Of a stretch of 64,000 nt of DNA, positions 53,384-62,095 are shown piece after piece. The stretch comes from CBDBZX01 sp965213645 (lineage in GTDB: Bacteria > Deinococcota > Deinococci > Deinococcales > Trueperaceae). Within the stretch, counting starts at the first letter, position 1; every line of letters starts with the position of its first letter. The notes under the pieces were generated by a model that did not search any database, was not told the origin of the DNA, and saw only the letters and a program-made list of their open reading frames with translations. The stretch lies in the NCBI GenBank assembly GCA_965213645.1, contig CBDBZX010000002.1:124001-188000 (forward strand), written 5' to 3'. The translations under genes were made by a program, and so were the position numbers.

Positions 53384-56101
53384 CTACGTCGCCTCGACTC
53401 GGATACGTGCGTCCAAAACTGTGCACCCCTCACCCGGCTTGTGCGCTTTGAAGGGGTTGAGGTCGAGTTCAGCGATTTCGGGGAGTTCTTCGACCAATCT
53501 CGAGACTCTCAAAAGCATCCCCTTGACCGCCTCTATATCGGCGGGTGGATGCCCTCTATACCCTGTGAGGAGCGGATAGCCGCGCACCTCAGTGACCATC
53601 TGCTCGGCGTCGCGCTCGGTCAGAGGCGTGATGCGGTAGACCGTGTCATGCAAGACTTCCATGTAGACACCGCCGAGTCCAAAGGAAAGGAGCGGCCCAA
53701 AGAGCGGGTCTTGCCGCACGCCGATAGCAAGTTCGGTTCCCACTTCGACCATCGGCTGGACGAGAAAACCCAAGAGGTCTTCGGTGCGCCCCGCCCCTTC
53801 TAGGCGCTCCTCGATCTCTCTACACGCGCGGCGCACGCCCGCTTCGTCTTGTATGTTGAGCTTGACGCCGTTCCAGTCGGATTTATTCATCAGCGTCTGC
53901 GAGGCCAGCTTCACCACGACGGGGTAGCCGAGGTCGTTCGCGGCGGCTACCGCGTCCGCCGCGTCCTTCGCTAAGCGGTAGGAGACGAGCGGCAGGCCGA
54001 ATGCTTGCAAGGTACCCGCGACCTCTTCTGGCGTGAGCCAGCCGCCGCCCCGCTCCTGCGCCTGCTGGCAAAGCGCTCTAGCCTTGTCAACCTCGAGCTC
54101 AGCAAAGTCAGGAATAGAACCCAGCGGCGTTTCGCACCACGCGGCGTACTCCCGCGCTTTAGCGAGCGCCCTGACTGCTGACTCGGGAAAGCGGTAGGTC
54201 GGCAGGCGTTCGTCTCCCGCAAGCAGGGGTGGACGGGCGTTTTGATAGGTGGTGAAACAGATGAGTACAGGCTGTTTATATCCCGCGCTACGCGCCGCAA
54301 CGACAGCGTCCCCTACCGCGTCTGCGACCTCTCCGGCGTGGCTTGGTCCGATGGGGGAGAAGAGCACCAAGAGCGCGTCAATCTCACCTGTCAGGGTGGT
54401 TTCAACCGCAGAGCGGTAGTGCGCGGCGGTCGCGAAGGCGCTCATGTCGATGGGGTTGCCCAGGCTCGAGCCCGCCAAAAGCTCCGCTCGCAAGGTTTCT
54501 CTTACAGCGTCGCTCGTCTCCAGTACCTCCAACCCCGCCGCCGCCAGTGCGTCCGTCGCCAGGCTCGCCGGGCCGCCTGCGTTCGAAACGATGCCGACGC
54601 GCTTGCCCTTAGGAAGAGGTTGGTGCGATAAAAGGGCCGCCGTGTCGAAAAGCTCCTCAAAGGTCTGAGCGCGAACGACGCCCGTCTGCCGAAAGAGGGC
54701 GTCCACGGCAGCGTCTTCACTTGCTCCTGCTGCCCGCTCCGCTTTCACCGCCAGAATTGGCTTTTTGCGCCCGACACGCCTCGCTAAGCGGGCGAAGCGG
54801 CGCGGATTGCCGAACGACGCCAAGTAGAGCACGATGAGGCCGGTCTGCTCGTCGTCCTCCCAGTATTGCAAGAGGTCGTTGCCCGATACGTCGCTCTTGT
54901 TGCCTAAGCTGACGAAGCTCGAGACTCCCAACTCCGTCGTCTGCGCGTGCTCTAAAAGTGCCAACCCCAACGCGCCGCTCTGCGACGAAACTGCCACCGG
55001 GCCAGGTTGGGGCAGCGCCATAGCGAAGCTCGCGTTGAGCGTGCCGCCTCTCCTTTTAGAGCGCACATTCATGAGCCCCATGCTGTTCGGCCCGATCAGG
55101 CGCATCCCGTAGCCACGCACCTTTTTGACCAGCTCTTTTTGCGCTCTAAGTCCCGCCTCACCTGTTTCACCAAAACCAGCACTCACAATAACGAGTGAGC
55201 GCACGCCCTTCTTGCCGCACGCCTCGACGACGCTGGAAACCGCTTCTTTCGGTACGGTGATAACCGCTAAATCTATCTCCTCGGGTACGTCATCCAGCGA
55301 GGGATACGCTTTAAGGTCAGCGAGCGTGTCCGCTTCGGGGTGAACAGGGAAGAGGTCCTCGTGAAAACCGCTGTCCAAGAGGTTCCACAGAATACGCTGC
55401 CCGACGCTCTTGGGCTCGCGCGACGCGCCGATCACCGCGACACGCTTAGGCTCGAAGAAGGGGTGCAGCGAGGCTACAGTAGCGACCTGTTCGCGTGCTT
55501 CGGCCCGCGCGACGCTCTCCCGGCTCGGCTGGATGGAGAAGTCTATTTCGACGTCGCCGTACTCGAGCCTCCGCCGCACCTCAAAGCCGCTGCTCTTAAA
55601 GACGTTGATCATCTCTCTGTTGCGCGACATGGTGACGGCGGTAAAGCGCTCGATCCCGTGCCGCGCCGCCACGAGTGCTAAGCGCTCGAGTAGGAGCGTA
55701 CCCAAGCCCTTGCCGCGCTGGTCGTCGCCGACCAAAAATGCCACCTCAGCCTCTTTGGAGCCTTCACGCTCGCGGATGTATTCACCCGCCCCTATGATGC
55801 TCGGACGCTCCGGGTCGCCCGTTAGGACGAACAACACGAGTTTCATCTCCACGGACTCATGTTCCAACATCCGTTTCGCCGCCGACGCATAAGGTGTATC
55901 AGCAAAAAAGCGACGCACATACGCCTCTTTCGAGATGCCTTGCAAAAAGCGGATGAGCAGGTCCTTGTCTTCGGCTTTAGCAGGGCGCAAGTAGGCGGTG
56001 CTGCCATCTTTTAGGATAACTTGGCCCATCTCGGCAGGGCCTTGGGGCTCGGGGGCTTGGTAATAGGTGCGCGGTTCGCTCGTGTCAGGTGTGTCGGACA
56101 T
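53384..56101 (-). CDS. GNAT acetyltransferase fused to NDP-forming acyl-CoA synthetase
   Basis: 905 residues. An N-terminal GNAT domain (about residues 30-190; DDQRGKGLGTLLLERL acetyl-CoA loop) precedes a CoA-binding domain (VIGASREPKSVGQRILW), a succinyl-CoA-ligase-like part with VSSQSGALG, and a C-terminal ATP-grasp (VVVKLASQTLMNKSDWNGVK). Proteins of this class acetylate other enzymes (Pat) or act as acyl-CoA synthetases. In the best-known Pat the GNAT domain is C-terminal; here it is N-terminal. It is not clear whether the synthetase half retains activity. Confidence 0.9.
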   Translation of the reverse strand: MSDTPDTSEPRTYYQAPEPQGPAEMGQVILKDGSTAYLRPAKAEDKDLLIRFLQGISKEAYVRRFFADTPYASAAKRMLEHESVEMKLVLFVLTGDPERPSIIGAGEYIREREGSKEAEVAFLVGDDQRGKGLGTLLLERLALVAARHGIERFTAVTMSRNREMINVFKSSGFEVRRRLEYGDVEIDFSIQPSRESVARAEAREQVATVASLHPFFEPKRVAVIGASREPKSVGQRILWNLLDSGFHEDLFPVHPEADTLADLKAYPSLDDVPEEIDLAVITVPKEAVSSVVEACGKKGVRSLVIVSAGFGETGEAGLRAQKELVKKVRGYGMRLIGPNSMGLMNVRSKRRGGTLNASFAMALPQPGPVAVSSQSGALGLALLEHAQTTELGVSSFVSLGNKSDVSGNDLLQYWEDDEQTGLIVLYLASFGNPRRFARLARRVGRKKPILAVKAERAAGASEDAAVDALFRQTGVVRAQTFEELFDTAALLSHQPLPKGKRVGIVSNAGGPASLATDALAAAGLEVLETSDAVRETLRAELLAGSSLGNPIDMSAFATAAHYRSAVETTLTGEIDALLVLFSPIGPSHAGEVADAVGDAVVAARSAGYKQPVLICFTTYQNARPPLLAGDERLPTYRFPESAVRALAKAREYAAWCETPLGSIPDFAELEVDKARALCQQAQERGGGWLTPEEVAGTLQAFGLPLVSYRLAKDAADAVAAANDLGYPVVVKLASQTLMNKSDWNGVKLNIQDEAGVRRACREIEERLEGAGRTEDLLGFLVQPMVEVGTELAIGVRQDPLFGPLLSFGLGGVYMEVLHDTVYRITPLTERDAEQMVTEVRGYPLLTGYRGHPPADIEAVKGMLLRVSRLVEELPEIAELDLNPFKAHKPGEGCTVLDARIRVEAT

Positions 56102-56143
56102 ACGTGGCCCTCCTGCTTGAAGTGTAGCTCGAGACTCCAGTTT

Positions 56144-56279
56144 TAGCAGGTATCATCTGGTCTGAGACACTCTCACTGTAGAAAACACTGTTCAGCACCC
56201 ACGTTGTGAGGTGAAATCCCGCTAGCCTTGACAGGCTGAGACCTGCGACACTCTGTCTCAGTATGTTTTGGAAGTGCTA
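56144..56279. repeat. MITE-like intergenic element, third copy
   Basis: 136 bases bounded by TAGCAGG and GTGCTA, with GTATCATCTGGTCTGAGACA near the left end and CTGTCTCAGTATGTTTTGGA before the right end. The left end word is that of 36617; the inside differs. Confidence 0.7.
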
Positions 56280-56352
56280 TTGATATGCAGTACCCTGCGG
56301 ATTTTTACCCACATAGGGTCGAGAATCTAACGGGAAGCGCGGGCGGAAACGC

Positions 56353-57051
56353 CTACGCCTCATGCGCTTGCCCGTAAGGGCAGAGCGACAAGACGGGGCA
56401 CCGTTCACAAGCCGGGCGGCGGTAAAAGCAGCACTTCTGCCCGTGAAACATGAGCGCCTCGTGATGGTCGTAGAGCGTTTGCGCGTCCCAACCTTCGGGT
56501 AAGAGCGCCCGCAGACGCGCGTGCGCGGGGCCGGGGCCGACGCTTTTGGGGATGAAGCCCAGCCGCTGCGCCACGCGGTGATGATGCGAGTCCACGGGCA
56601 ACGCGGGCATGTGCAGGCGGCTGAAGAGCAGCACGGCGGCGCTCGTTTTAGGACCCACACCGTTCAACGTCTCCAACCACGCCTGCGCCTCTTGGGGTTC
56701 CATGTCGGCTAGGAACTCGAGCGACAGCTCCCCCCTTTTCTCCGCGATGGTGCGCAAGGCCGCCTGAATACGCGGCGCTTTCTGCTCCGGCCAAGTCGCC
56801 GCTGAAATGGCCTCTTGCACCTCTTCTGTCGGCGCGTCCCTTACCCTTTCCCAGCGCCGAAAGCGCGTCTTCAAGCTCACCAGAGCCCGCCCCGAGTCCT
56901 CGTTGCGCGTCCGATGTGAGAGCATGGAGCCGATGAGTTCGGTTAGAGGATCAACGTCGCGGAAGAACGGGAAAGGTGCGCCGTAGTGCTCGCAGAGCCG
57001 TTTATGGACCTCTAGGACTTGAGCTTTTAACTCGTCTCGCGTTTCGCTCAC
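56353..57051 (-). CDS. nth: Endonuclease III (DNA glycosylase/AP lyase)
   Basis: 232 residues of the HhH-GPD superfamily for base excision repair of oxidised pyrimidines. The helix-hairpin-helix LNGVGPKTSAAVLLF holds the catalytic lysine; PVDSHHHRVAQRLG holds the catalytic aspartate. The C-terminal cluster motif CFYRRPACERCPVLSLC fits C-x6-C-x2-C-x5-C for a [4Fe-4S] cluster. GTG start at 57051, with only weak ribosome site. A neighbouring repeat lies at 56144. Confidence 0.9.
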   Translation of the reverse strand: MSETRDELKAQVLEVHKRLCEHYGAPFPFFRDVDPLTELIGSMLSHRTRNEDSGRALVSLKTRFRRWERVRDAPTEEVQEAISAATWPEQKAPRIQAALRTIAEKRGELSLEFLADMEPQEAQAWLETLNGVGPKTSAAVLLFSRLHMPALPVDSHHHRVAQRLGFIPKSVGPGPAHARLRALLPEGWDAQTLYDHHEALMFHGQKCCFYRRPACERCPVLSLCPYGQAHEA

Positions 57052-57106
57052 GTCATCAAGCTTAAGAGCACCGCCGACGCTCTGTCTGTAACCTCTTGAA
57101 GCGGTA

Positions 57107-57607
57107 TCAAGAGGTCGCGCGTTTCGCTCGCTGCTTCGCCTCCGCTTCGCGAATCTCGCGCTCCAAGAAAAAGTTAAGCAGTGTCCGCAAGAGGACGACG
57201 GCCCCTAAAATCAAAATATCTTGCCGCGTCGGAGCGACGGCGGTGCGCAAAATATCGCTCGCTACTGTGAATTCCAGCCCCAGCGTGAGCACCCGCCCTA
57301 GCTTCAGCCGGATAGTCTCCGTCGCTTCAGAGCTATCTATAGAAGACGTTAAGAGGTTTCTCAGGTAGCTGACGATGCCCTGCACCACCGCGACGCCGAT
57401 GACGAGCGCCGCCGCTATCTCTGCGCCGAAGGCGATGTAATCAACGACTAGCTCGAGCCAATGCTCCAGCGGACCCGCCTCAGCTTCGTCTGCACCTTCT
57501 ACGCTCAAGCTGAGCAGCAGCACGAAGCCGAAAATAAGCGCCGTAGGTAATAAAAAGCTCGCCCAATCGCTACGCGGTTCTCGTTCTGTTTGCACCTCTT
57601 CGGCCAT
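57107..57607 (-). CDS. DUF1622 family membrane protein
   Basis: 166 residues, three or four helices: FLLPTALIFGFVLLLSLSVEG, FGAEIAAALVIGVAVVQGIV, ILILGAVVLLRTLLNF. The conserved LKLGRVLTLGLEFTVASDI and ILRTAVAP identify DUF1622. The role of the family is unknown. It lies in the same orientation as nth. Confidence 0.82.
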   Translation of the reverse strand: MAEEVQTEREPRSDWASFLLPTALIFGFVLLLSLSVEGADEAEAGPLEHWLELVVDYIAFGAEIAAALVIGVAVVQGIVSYLRNLLTSSIDSSEATETIRLKLGRVLTLGLEFTVASDILRTAVAPTRQDILILGAVVLLRTLLNFFLEREIREAEAKQRAKRATS

Positions 57608-57711
57608 GTCCGTTCCTTTTGTGCAGCATACCAGCGCGGTTTAGTCCGCGTGCCGGGTCAGCAGCCACACGGCGACGCCTGTCCAACCTTTCAAGTAGAC
57701 CGGACGGCGCG

Positions 57712-57717
57712 TATAGT
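57712..57717 (+). promoter_or_regulatory. -10 box of a likely leaderless transcript
   Basis: TATAGT, exactly six bases before ATG 57724; no Shine-Dalgarno fits. Confidence 0.55.
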
Positions 57718-57723
57718 GGACCT

Positions 57724-58506
57724 ATGAACGACTATTTACGTGCTGCCCTTCAAGCCGCCCAAGCTGCTGCACGAATTCACCAGCGCAATATCGGCGGGGA
57801 CTTGGGCATCGCAACCAAAACAACTGAGACCGACTTAGTCACCCGCGTGGACAAGGAGAGCGAGGCAAAAATCCGCGAGATTCTTCTGGGCGCGTATCCT
57901 GAGCACACCGTTTTAGGCGAAGAGGAAGGTCAGAGCGAAGAGGCGAGCCACCGCTGGATCGTAGACCCTTTGGACGGAACCTTGAACTACGCGCACGGCT
58001 TTCCCTTCTACTGCGTCTCTATCGGCTTAGAAATCGAGGGTGAGCTAGAGGTTGGCGTGGTGCTGGATTCGTTTCGAAATGAACTTTTCACGGCGGTAAA
58101 AGGCGAGGGTGCGTTTATGAACGGTGCGCCGATTCAAGTGACAAGCGAGACCGTCCTCCGCAGCGCCATGCTCGCCACGGGCTTCCCCTACAACCCCGAA
58201 ACCGCCTCGGACAACATCGAGGTCTTCGCCCGCATGATGCACCGCTGCCGCGCCATCCGCCGCCCCGGAGCCGCCGCCTTGGACCTCTGCTACGTCGCCT
58301 GCGGACGGCTCGACGGCTTCTGGGACCTCAAGCTCAACGCCTGGGACGTGGCGGCGGGCGTGCTGATTATTCAAGAGGCAGGTGGACGCGCCACGGGTCC
58401 GGCAGGGGAGAAATATCACGTCGAAGACAAGGTTTTAGTTTCTTCAAATGGCGCGTTGCACGAGGTGCTCTTGGAGGGGCTCGAGCTAGGGACGCTGAAC
58501 CAATGA
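57724..58506 (+). CDS. Inositol-1-monophosphatase family protein (SuhB-like)
   Basis: 260 residues with the metal-binding motifs VLGEEEG, WIVDPLDGTLNYAHGFPFY and NAWDVAAGVLIIQEAGG in order. Dephosphorylates inositol monophosphate or a related substrate. GTLNYAHG after the DPLDG motif separates it from the CysQ-like protein at 23526. It is leaderless by the upstream box. Its last four bases overlap the start of the exonuclease gene (ATGA). Confidence 0.9.
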   Translation: MNDYLRAALQAAQAAARIHQRNIGGDLGIATKTTETDLVTRVDKESEAKIREILLGAYPEHTVLGEEEGQSEEASHRWIVDPLDGTLNYAHGFPFYCVSIGLEIEGELEVGVVLDSFRNELFTAVKGEGAFMNGAPIQVTSETVLRSAMLATGFPYNPETASDNIEVFARMMHRCRAIRRPGAAALDLCYVACGRLDGFWDLKLNAWDVAAGVLIIQEAGGRATGPAGEKYHVEDKVLVSSNGALHEVLLEGLELGTLNQ

Positions 58507-59258
58507 GTACCAATCAAGTGAACCGCCTCGTTTTAGACTTAGAAACCAAACGCTCCTTCGATGAGGTCGGCGGCGCTCACAACAAGGCCAAGCTCGGCGT
58601 GAGCGTCGTCGGCGTCTACTTCTACGAGGGAGACCGCTTCGTGGCCTACCGCGAAGACCGCTTTGAGGAGTTAGAAGAGATGCTCAAAGAGACCGAGCAA
58701 GTCGTCGGCTTCAACCTCATCGGCTTCGATTGGCCCGTTTTGGCCTCTGAACTCGGCGATTGGGTTTACGATTTGCCGACTTTAGACCTCATGTTGGAGG
58801 CGCAAAAAGCCCTGAAGCGTCGTATCTCTTTAGATTCTTTGGCGCAAGCGACGCTCGGTCAGGGCAAGCTCGGCTCAGGGCTGGACGCATTGGAATACTA
58901 CCGCGCTGGCGATTGGGAGAGGCTCGAGCGCTACTGCCTAGAAGATGTCAAACTCACCCGCGACCTCTACGAATACGCCAAGCAAAACGGCCAACTCTTG
59001 TACCAAAAAGGTCCGCGCCGCGCTCCTGTCCCTATGAGCTTCGCGGAGAGCCCTTTTGGAGCTGTTTTCAAACACGCCGCGCTGAACCGCAGCAGTGTGC
59101 GGATGGTGTACGGCGGCAAAGAGCGCTTGGTAGACGTGAATAAGTTCGACGGGGCGTATATCCGAGGCTTTTGCCATCTACGCCAAAAGGTGTTGACCTT
59201 TCGGCTGGATAAGGTGGAGGAGGCGGAGGGGGTGGCCTCGAGTAGTCCGCTTTTTTAG
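58503..59258 (+). CDS. DEDD-type 3'-5' exonuclease fused to a WYL-like domain
   Basis: 251 residues. The N-terminal ~165 are an RNase H-like exonuclease: LDLETKRS (Asp, Glu), GFNLIGFDWPVLASELG (Asp) and YCLEDVKLTRDL (catalytic Tyr and Asp). Residues 190-240 (AALNRSSVRMVYGGKERLV to RGFCHLRQKVLTFRLDKVEE) follow the WYL pattern, i.e. a domain that usually senses single-stranded nucleic acid or ligand in regulators. WYL domains are mostly attached to helix-turn-helix proteins, so this fusion is uncommon. Co-translated with the SuhB-like gene (4-base overlap). Confidence 0.75.
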   Translation: MSTNQVNRLVLDLETKRSFDEVGGAHNKAKLGVSVVGVYFYEGDRFVAYREDRFEELEEMLKETEQVVGFNLIGFDWPVLASELGDWVYDLPTLDLMLEAQKALKRRISLDSLAQATLGQGKLGSGLDALEYYRAGDWERLERYCLEDVKLTRDLYEYAKQNGQLLYQKGPRRAPVPMSFAESPFGAVFKHAALNRSSVRMVYGGKERLVDVNKFDGAYIRGFCHLRQKVLTFRLDKVEEAEGVASSSPLF

Positions 59259-59329
59259 GTGAGGAGGAGGTTTTTAACTACTTTGCTGGATTGCGTGCTC
59301 TAAGTTTTTGAGAAAAGGAGACAGTTGCT

Positions 59330-59995
59330 TTGTACAGGTTACATACCTTTATTTTCCTGCTTTGCTTTGCTTCGCCTAACTTATCATCGGCTCAAGCTGA
59401 TTTTACGAGTTGCCATCCTGAAATGGAAGGTGTGGAGGTCGATCTCGAGGGTGCTTCTGCCCCTTTACTCGAACAGCGTGTGCATGACCTCTTCACGAAA
59501 GACCAAGCCGCGCGTTCAACGGATGAGATAGATTGGGAAACCGTCTCTAAGAAGGACGAAGCTAGACGCGCTGAAGTGCTTGGCTATTTAGTCGAAGGAA
59601 AAATTATGAGCGCTCGAGCACTTGTTGACGCTTCCTTTATCTTTCAGCACGGCGATTGTCCTGCTCATTATCAGTTGGCAAACAAGCTCGCTGACAAAGC
59701 TGTGCAACTCGGCAGCGTTGACGCAAAATGGATTTACGCGGCCACGCTTGACCGTTACCTGCTTAGTGTGGGTGAAAAGCAGAAATTCGGGACGCAGTAT
59801 ACCTCTTCTGACGGATGTACCTACACATTAGAGTCTTACGACCCTACGACGACAGACGAAGAGAGGGCTGAATACGATGTGCCGCCGTTAGCTGCGGCGT
59901 TAGCTCAGGCTGAAACGTTCGGCGAGTGCGATTTCGGAAAAATGAGGGCGAATAGGTTGCTCGGATTTGAGTGTGTTAAAATTGTGATACAATAA
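59330..59995 (+). CDS. Exported protein, DUF6624-like
   Basis: 221 residues. TTG 59330 has AAGGAG upstream. Signal peptide LHTFIFLLCFASPNLSSAQA. The mature protein contains HYQLANKLADKAVQLG, ATLDRYLLSVGEKQKFGTQY and LDRYLL-like helices matching DUF6624, a family with no known role. It stands between the exonuclease gene and the PIN toxin-antitoxin pair. Confidence 0.6.
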   Translation: MYRLHTFIFLLCFASPNLSSAQADFTSCHPEMEGVEVDLEGASAPLLEQRVHDLFTKDQAARSTDEIDWETVSKKDEARRAEVLGYLVEGKIMSARALVDASFIFQHGDCPAHYQLANKLADKAVQLGSVDAKWIYAATLDRYLLSVGEKQKFGTQYTSSDGCTYTLESYDPTTTDEERAEYDVPPLAAALAQAETFGECDFGKMRANRLLGFECVKIVIQ

Positions 59996-60007
59996 CTGAG
60001 GTGTACG

Positions 60008-60274
60008 ATGAGTCAAACCTTAAACCTTGAATTAAGCGATGTCACGTTCACCGCTATCCAACAGCGAGCCGAAGAGGTTGGCATATCACCTGCGGATTTA
60101 GTCAAAGCGTTACTCGAAAAGCATTATCATTCGACTTCTACAGAAGAAAAACAAGCAGCTCGAGCACGCTTTGAACGTCATTTTGGTGAGGTTTATGCTG
60201 GTTATCCCGTTGGAGCAGATAATGAAAGCATTGACGAAAAGCTGGCAAGAGCCTACGCCGACAATAACGATTGA
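60008..60274 (+). CDS. Antitoxin of a PIN toxin-antitoxin pair
   Basis: 88 residues. The N-terminal beta-strand/two helices SQTLNLELSDVTFTAIQQRA and GISPADLVKALLEKHY fit a ribbon-helix-helix-like DNA-binding and dimer unit; the C-terminus is acidic and likely wraps the toxin. RBS GAGG upstream. Stop overlaps the toxin start (TGATG), the common layout of type II systems. These genes are AT-richer than their neighbours, consistent with transfer. Confidence 0.8.
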   Translation: MSQTLNLELSDVTFTAIQQRAEEVGISPADLVKALLEKHYHSTSTEEKQAARARFERHFGEVYAGYPVGADNESIDEKLARAYADNND

Positions 60275-60666
60275 TGCTACTGGACACCTCGGGTCTGCTC
60301 TGCTTACACCATAGAGCCGAGCCGTTTCATGAAATGGCCCTCGAGTTTTATCAGAGCGCGAACAAGCGTTTAACGAACAACTACGTCCTAGCTGAGTATG
60401 TTGCGTTAGCTACGGCGCGGCGCTTTCCCCGCCAATTCACGCTTACATTTATTGCTGACCTCTTGGGTAATCCTGAGATTGAAGTGGTCTGGGTCGATGA
60501 AACGCTCGATAACGAAGCGCTAAACCTATTGCTCGAGAGGCAAGATAAAAATTACTCCCTTTGTGACGCAGTGAGTTTTGTGCTCATGCGTCAGCGTGAC
60601 ATCACTAAAGCCTTGACAACAGATCGTCATTTCGAGCAAGAAGGCTTTCAGCGGTTGTTGGTCTAA
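60274..60666 (+). CDS. PIN-domain toxin (VapC-like ribonuclease)
   Basis: 130 residues with the acidic triad positions LLDTSGLLCL (Asp4), EYVALATARRF (Glu near 43) and YSLCDAVSFVLM (Asp near 95), then LTTDRHFEQEGF (Asp near 117). It is expected to cleave RNA when free of the antitoxin. ATG 60274 overlaps the antitoxin stop by one base. Confidence 0.85.
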   Translation: MLLDTSGLLCLHHRAEPFHEMALEFYQSANKRLTNNYVLAEYVALATARRFPRQFTLTFIADLLGNPEIEVVWVDETLDNEALNLLLERQDKNYSLCDAVSFVLMRQRDITKALTTDRHFEQEGFQRLLV

Positions 60667-60693
60667 CGAAAGAGGCTTCCTAGCACGCTCAAT

Positions 60694-62095
60694 CTAAGCA
60701 CTCCCAAGCGGCAACCGCACCCGAAACTGCGTGTGACCAGGCCGTGACTCTAACTGCAACGTTCCCATATGCCGCTGCCGCACGATGCGATTCGCAATGT
60801 CTAAGCCCATCCCTGTCCCTTCACCGACCCCTTTGGTCGTAAAAAACGGCTCAAAAATTCGGCTCTGAATCTCTTTAGGCACGCCGCTTCCGTCGTCAAT
60901 AATGTCCACGCAGGCGACTTCGGCCCCTTTGTCAAGCGTGGTTCGTATCGTGATCGTACCGCCCTCATCCACCGCGTCAATCGCGTTGGCGAGGAGGTTC
61001 GTCCAGACCTGGTTGAGTTCGCTGCCGTACGCGGGCACGTTGGGCACCTCTTCGAATTGTTTCTCGAGCCGAACCCCTTTCTTCTGCCACTTGTGTTTGA
61101 GGATAGTAAGGGTGTTGATAATGCCTTCGTGGATATTGACCTCTTGCTTTTCTAAGCCTTGATCCATATATGTATACGCCTTCATCGCGCCGACTAGGTC
61201 GGAGATGCGCTTCGTACTTTCAATCAGCTCTTGGGCCAAGAGGCGCATCTCGACGCCTCTGGGGGTCCACTCGAGAAAGTTGTTCACCTGCTCAGGCTTG
61301 AGCGCTCGCGCTATGTCCACCATGACCTCTTTCGAAAGCCCACCCGTCACGAGCGTCGCCGCGACCTCCCAGGGATGCTCGACGCCTTGCTCGTCCAACC
61401 AATCACCCAAGTCATCCTCTAAATCGCTACGCTCCATTGCGCTGAGGGTGTCGCCGTCCAAGGTCATCTGGTCGTAAAGAGGTCGAAAGGGGTCGTTGTC
61501 TTCACTGTACTGCTTGAAAATTACCGGGCCTAAAATTTGCGAGGAGTGCTCGTCGAACGACTGCAGCGTCTCGCGTAAGTTCTGCGCGGCCCGCTTCGCG
61601 GCTGAGGCGGGGTTGTTGAGTTCGTGCGCCAAGCCCGCCGACATCGTGCCCAAGGACATGAGCTTTTCACGCTGCGCCCCGACGCGGGTGTACTCCTGCG
61701 TGCGGTCGAGCATCTCGTGGACCAAAGTTTCCAAGAGGACAGGGGCGCAGTTATGCAGTTCAGGGAAATGCTCCGCTTTAAGTTCCGCGATTTGCGTTTC
61801 GCGCAGCGCCACCGCCGATGCGCCGTAGTTCTTCATGCGCGAAAAGGGTAAGACGCCGCTGATTTCACCGGGGTCTATTAAGAACGAATTGACCTCTTGT
61901 CCCGCCTCGCGCCGCACCAGTTGGAGGTTGCCCGAGAGGATGAGGTGCAGAGCGTCGGCGGGATCGCCCTGGTTGTAGAAGCGTTCGCCTACGTCTAAAT
62001 GGCGCACCTCTGAATGTTGCGGCGAGCCACTCGAGTTCCCCACGCGGCACGTCCTGAAAGTCCGTGATGACCTCTAAAGCTTTAACGTCCATCAT
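60694..62095 (-). pseudogene. Histidine kinase with N-terminal cyclic-nucleotide-binding domain, frameshifted
   Basis: ATG 62095 starts MMDVKALEVITDFQDVPRGE, in one frame, then HSEVRHLDVGERFYNQG, the CRP-like cNMP-binding fold (HLILSGNLQLVRREAG, GEISGVLPFS) in the next frame. One extra base near 62016-62020 separates them. After the sensor come HisKA (MSAGLAHELNNPASAAKRAA, the phospho-His box) and HATPase (VWTNLLANAIDAVDEGG, IIDDGSGVP, GEGTGMGLDIANRIV). Joined length is about 466 residues. The start overlaps the reductase gene's stop by four bases, so it is encoded with its likely partner. Confidence 0.88.
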
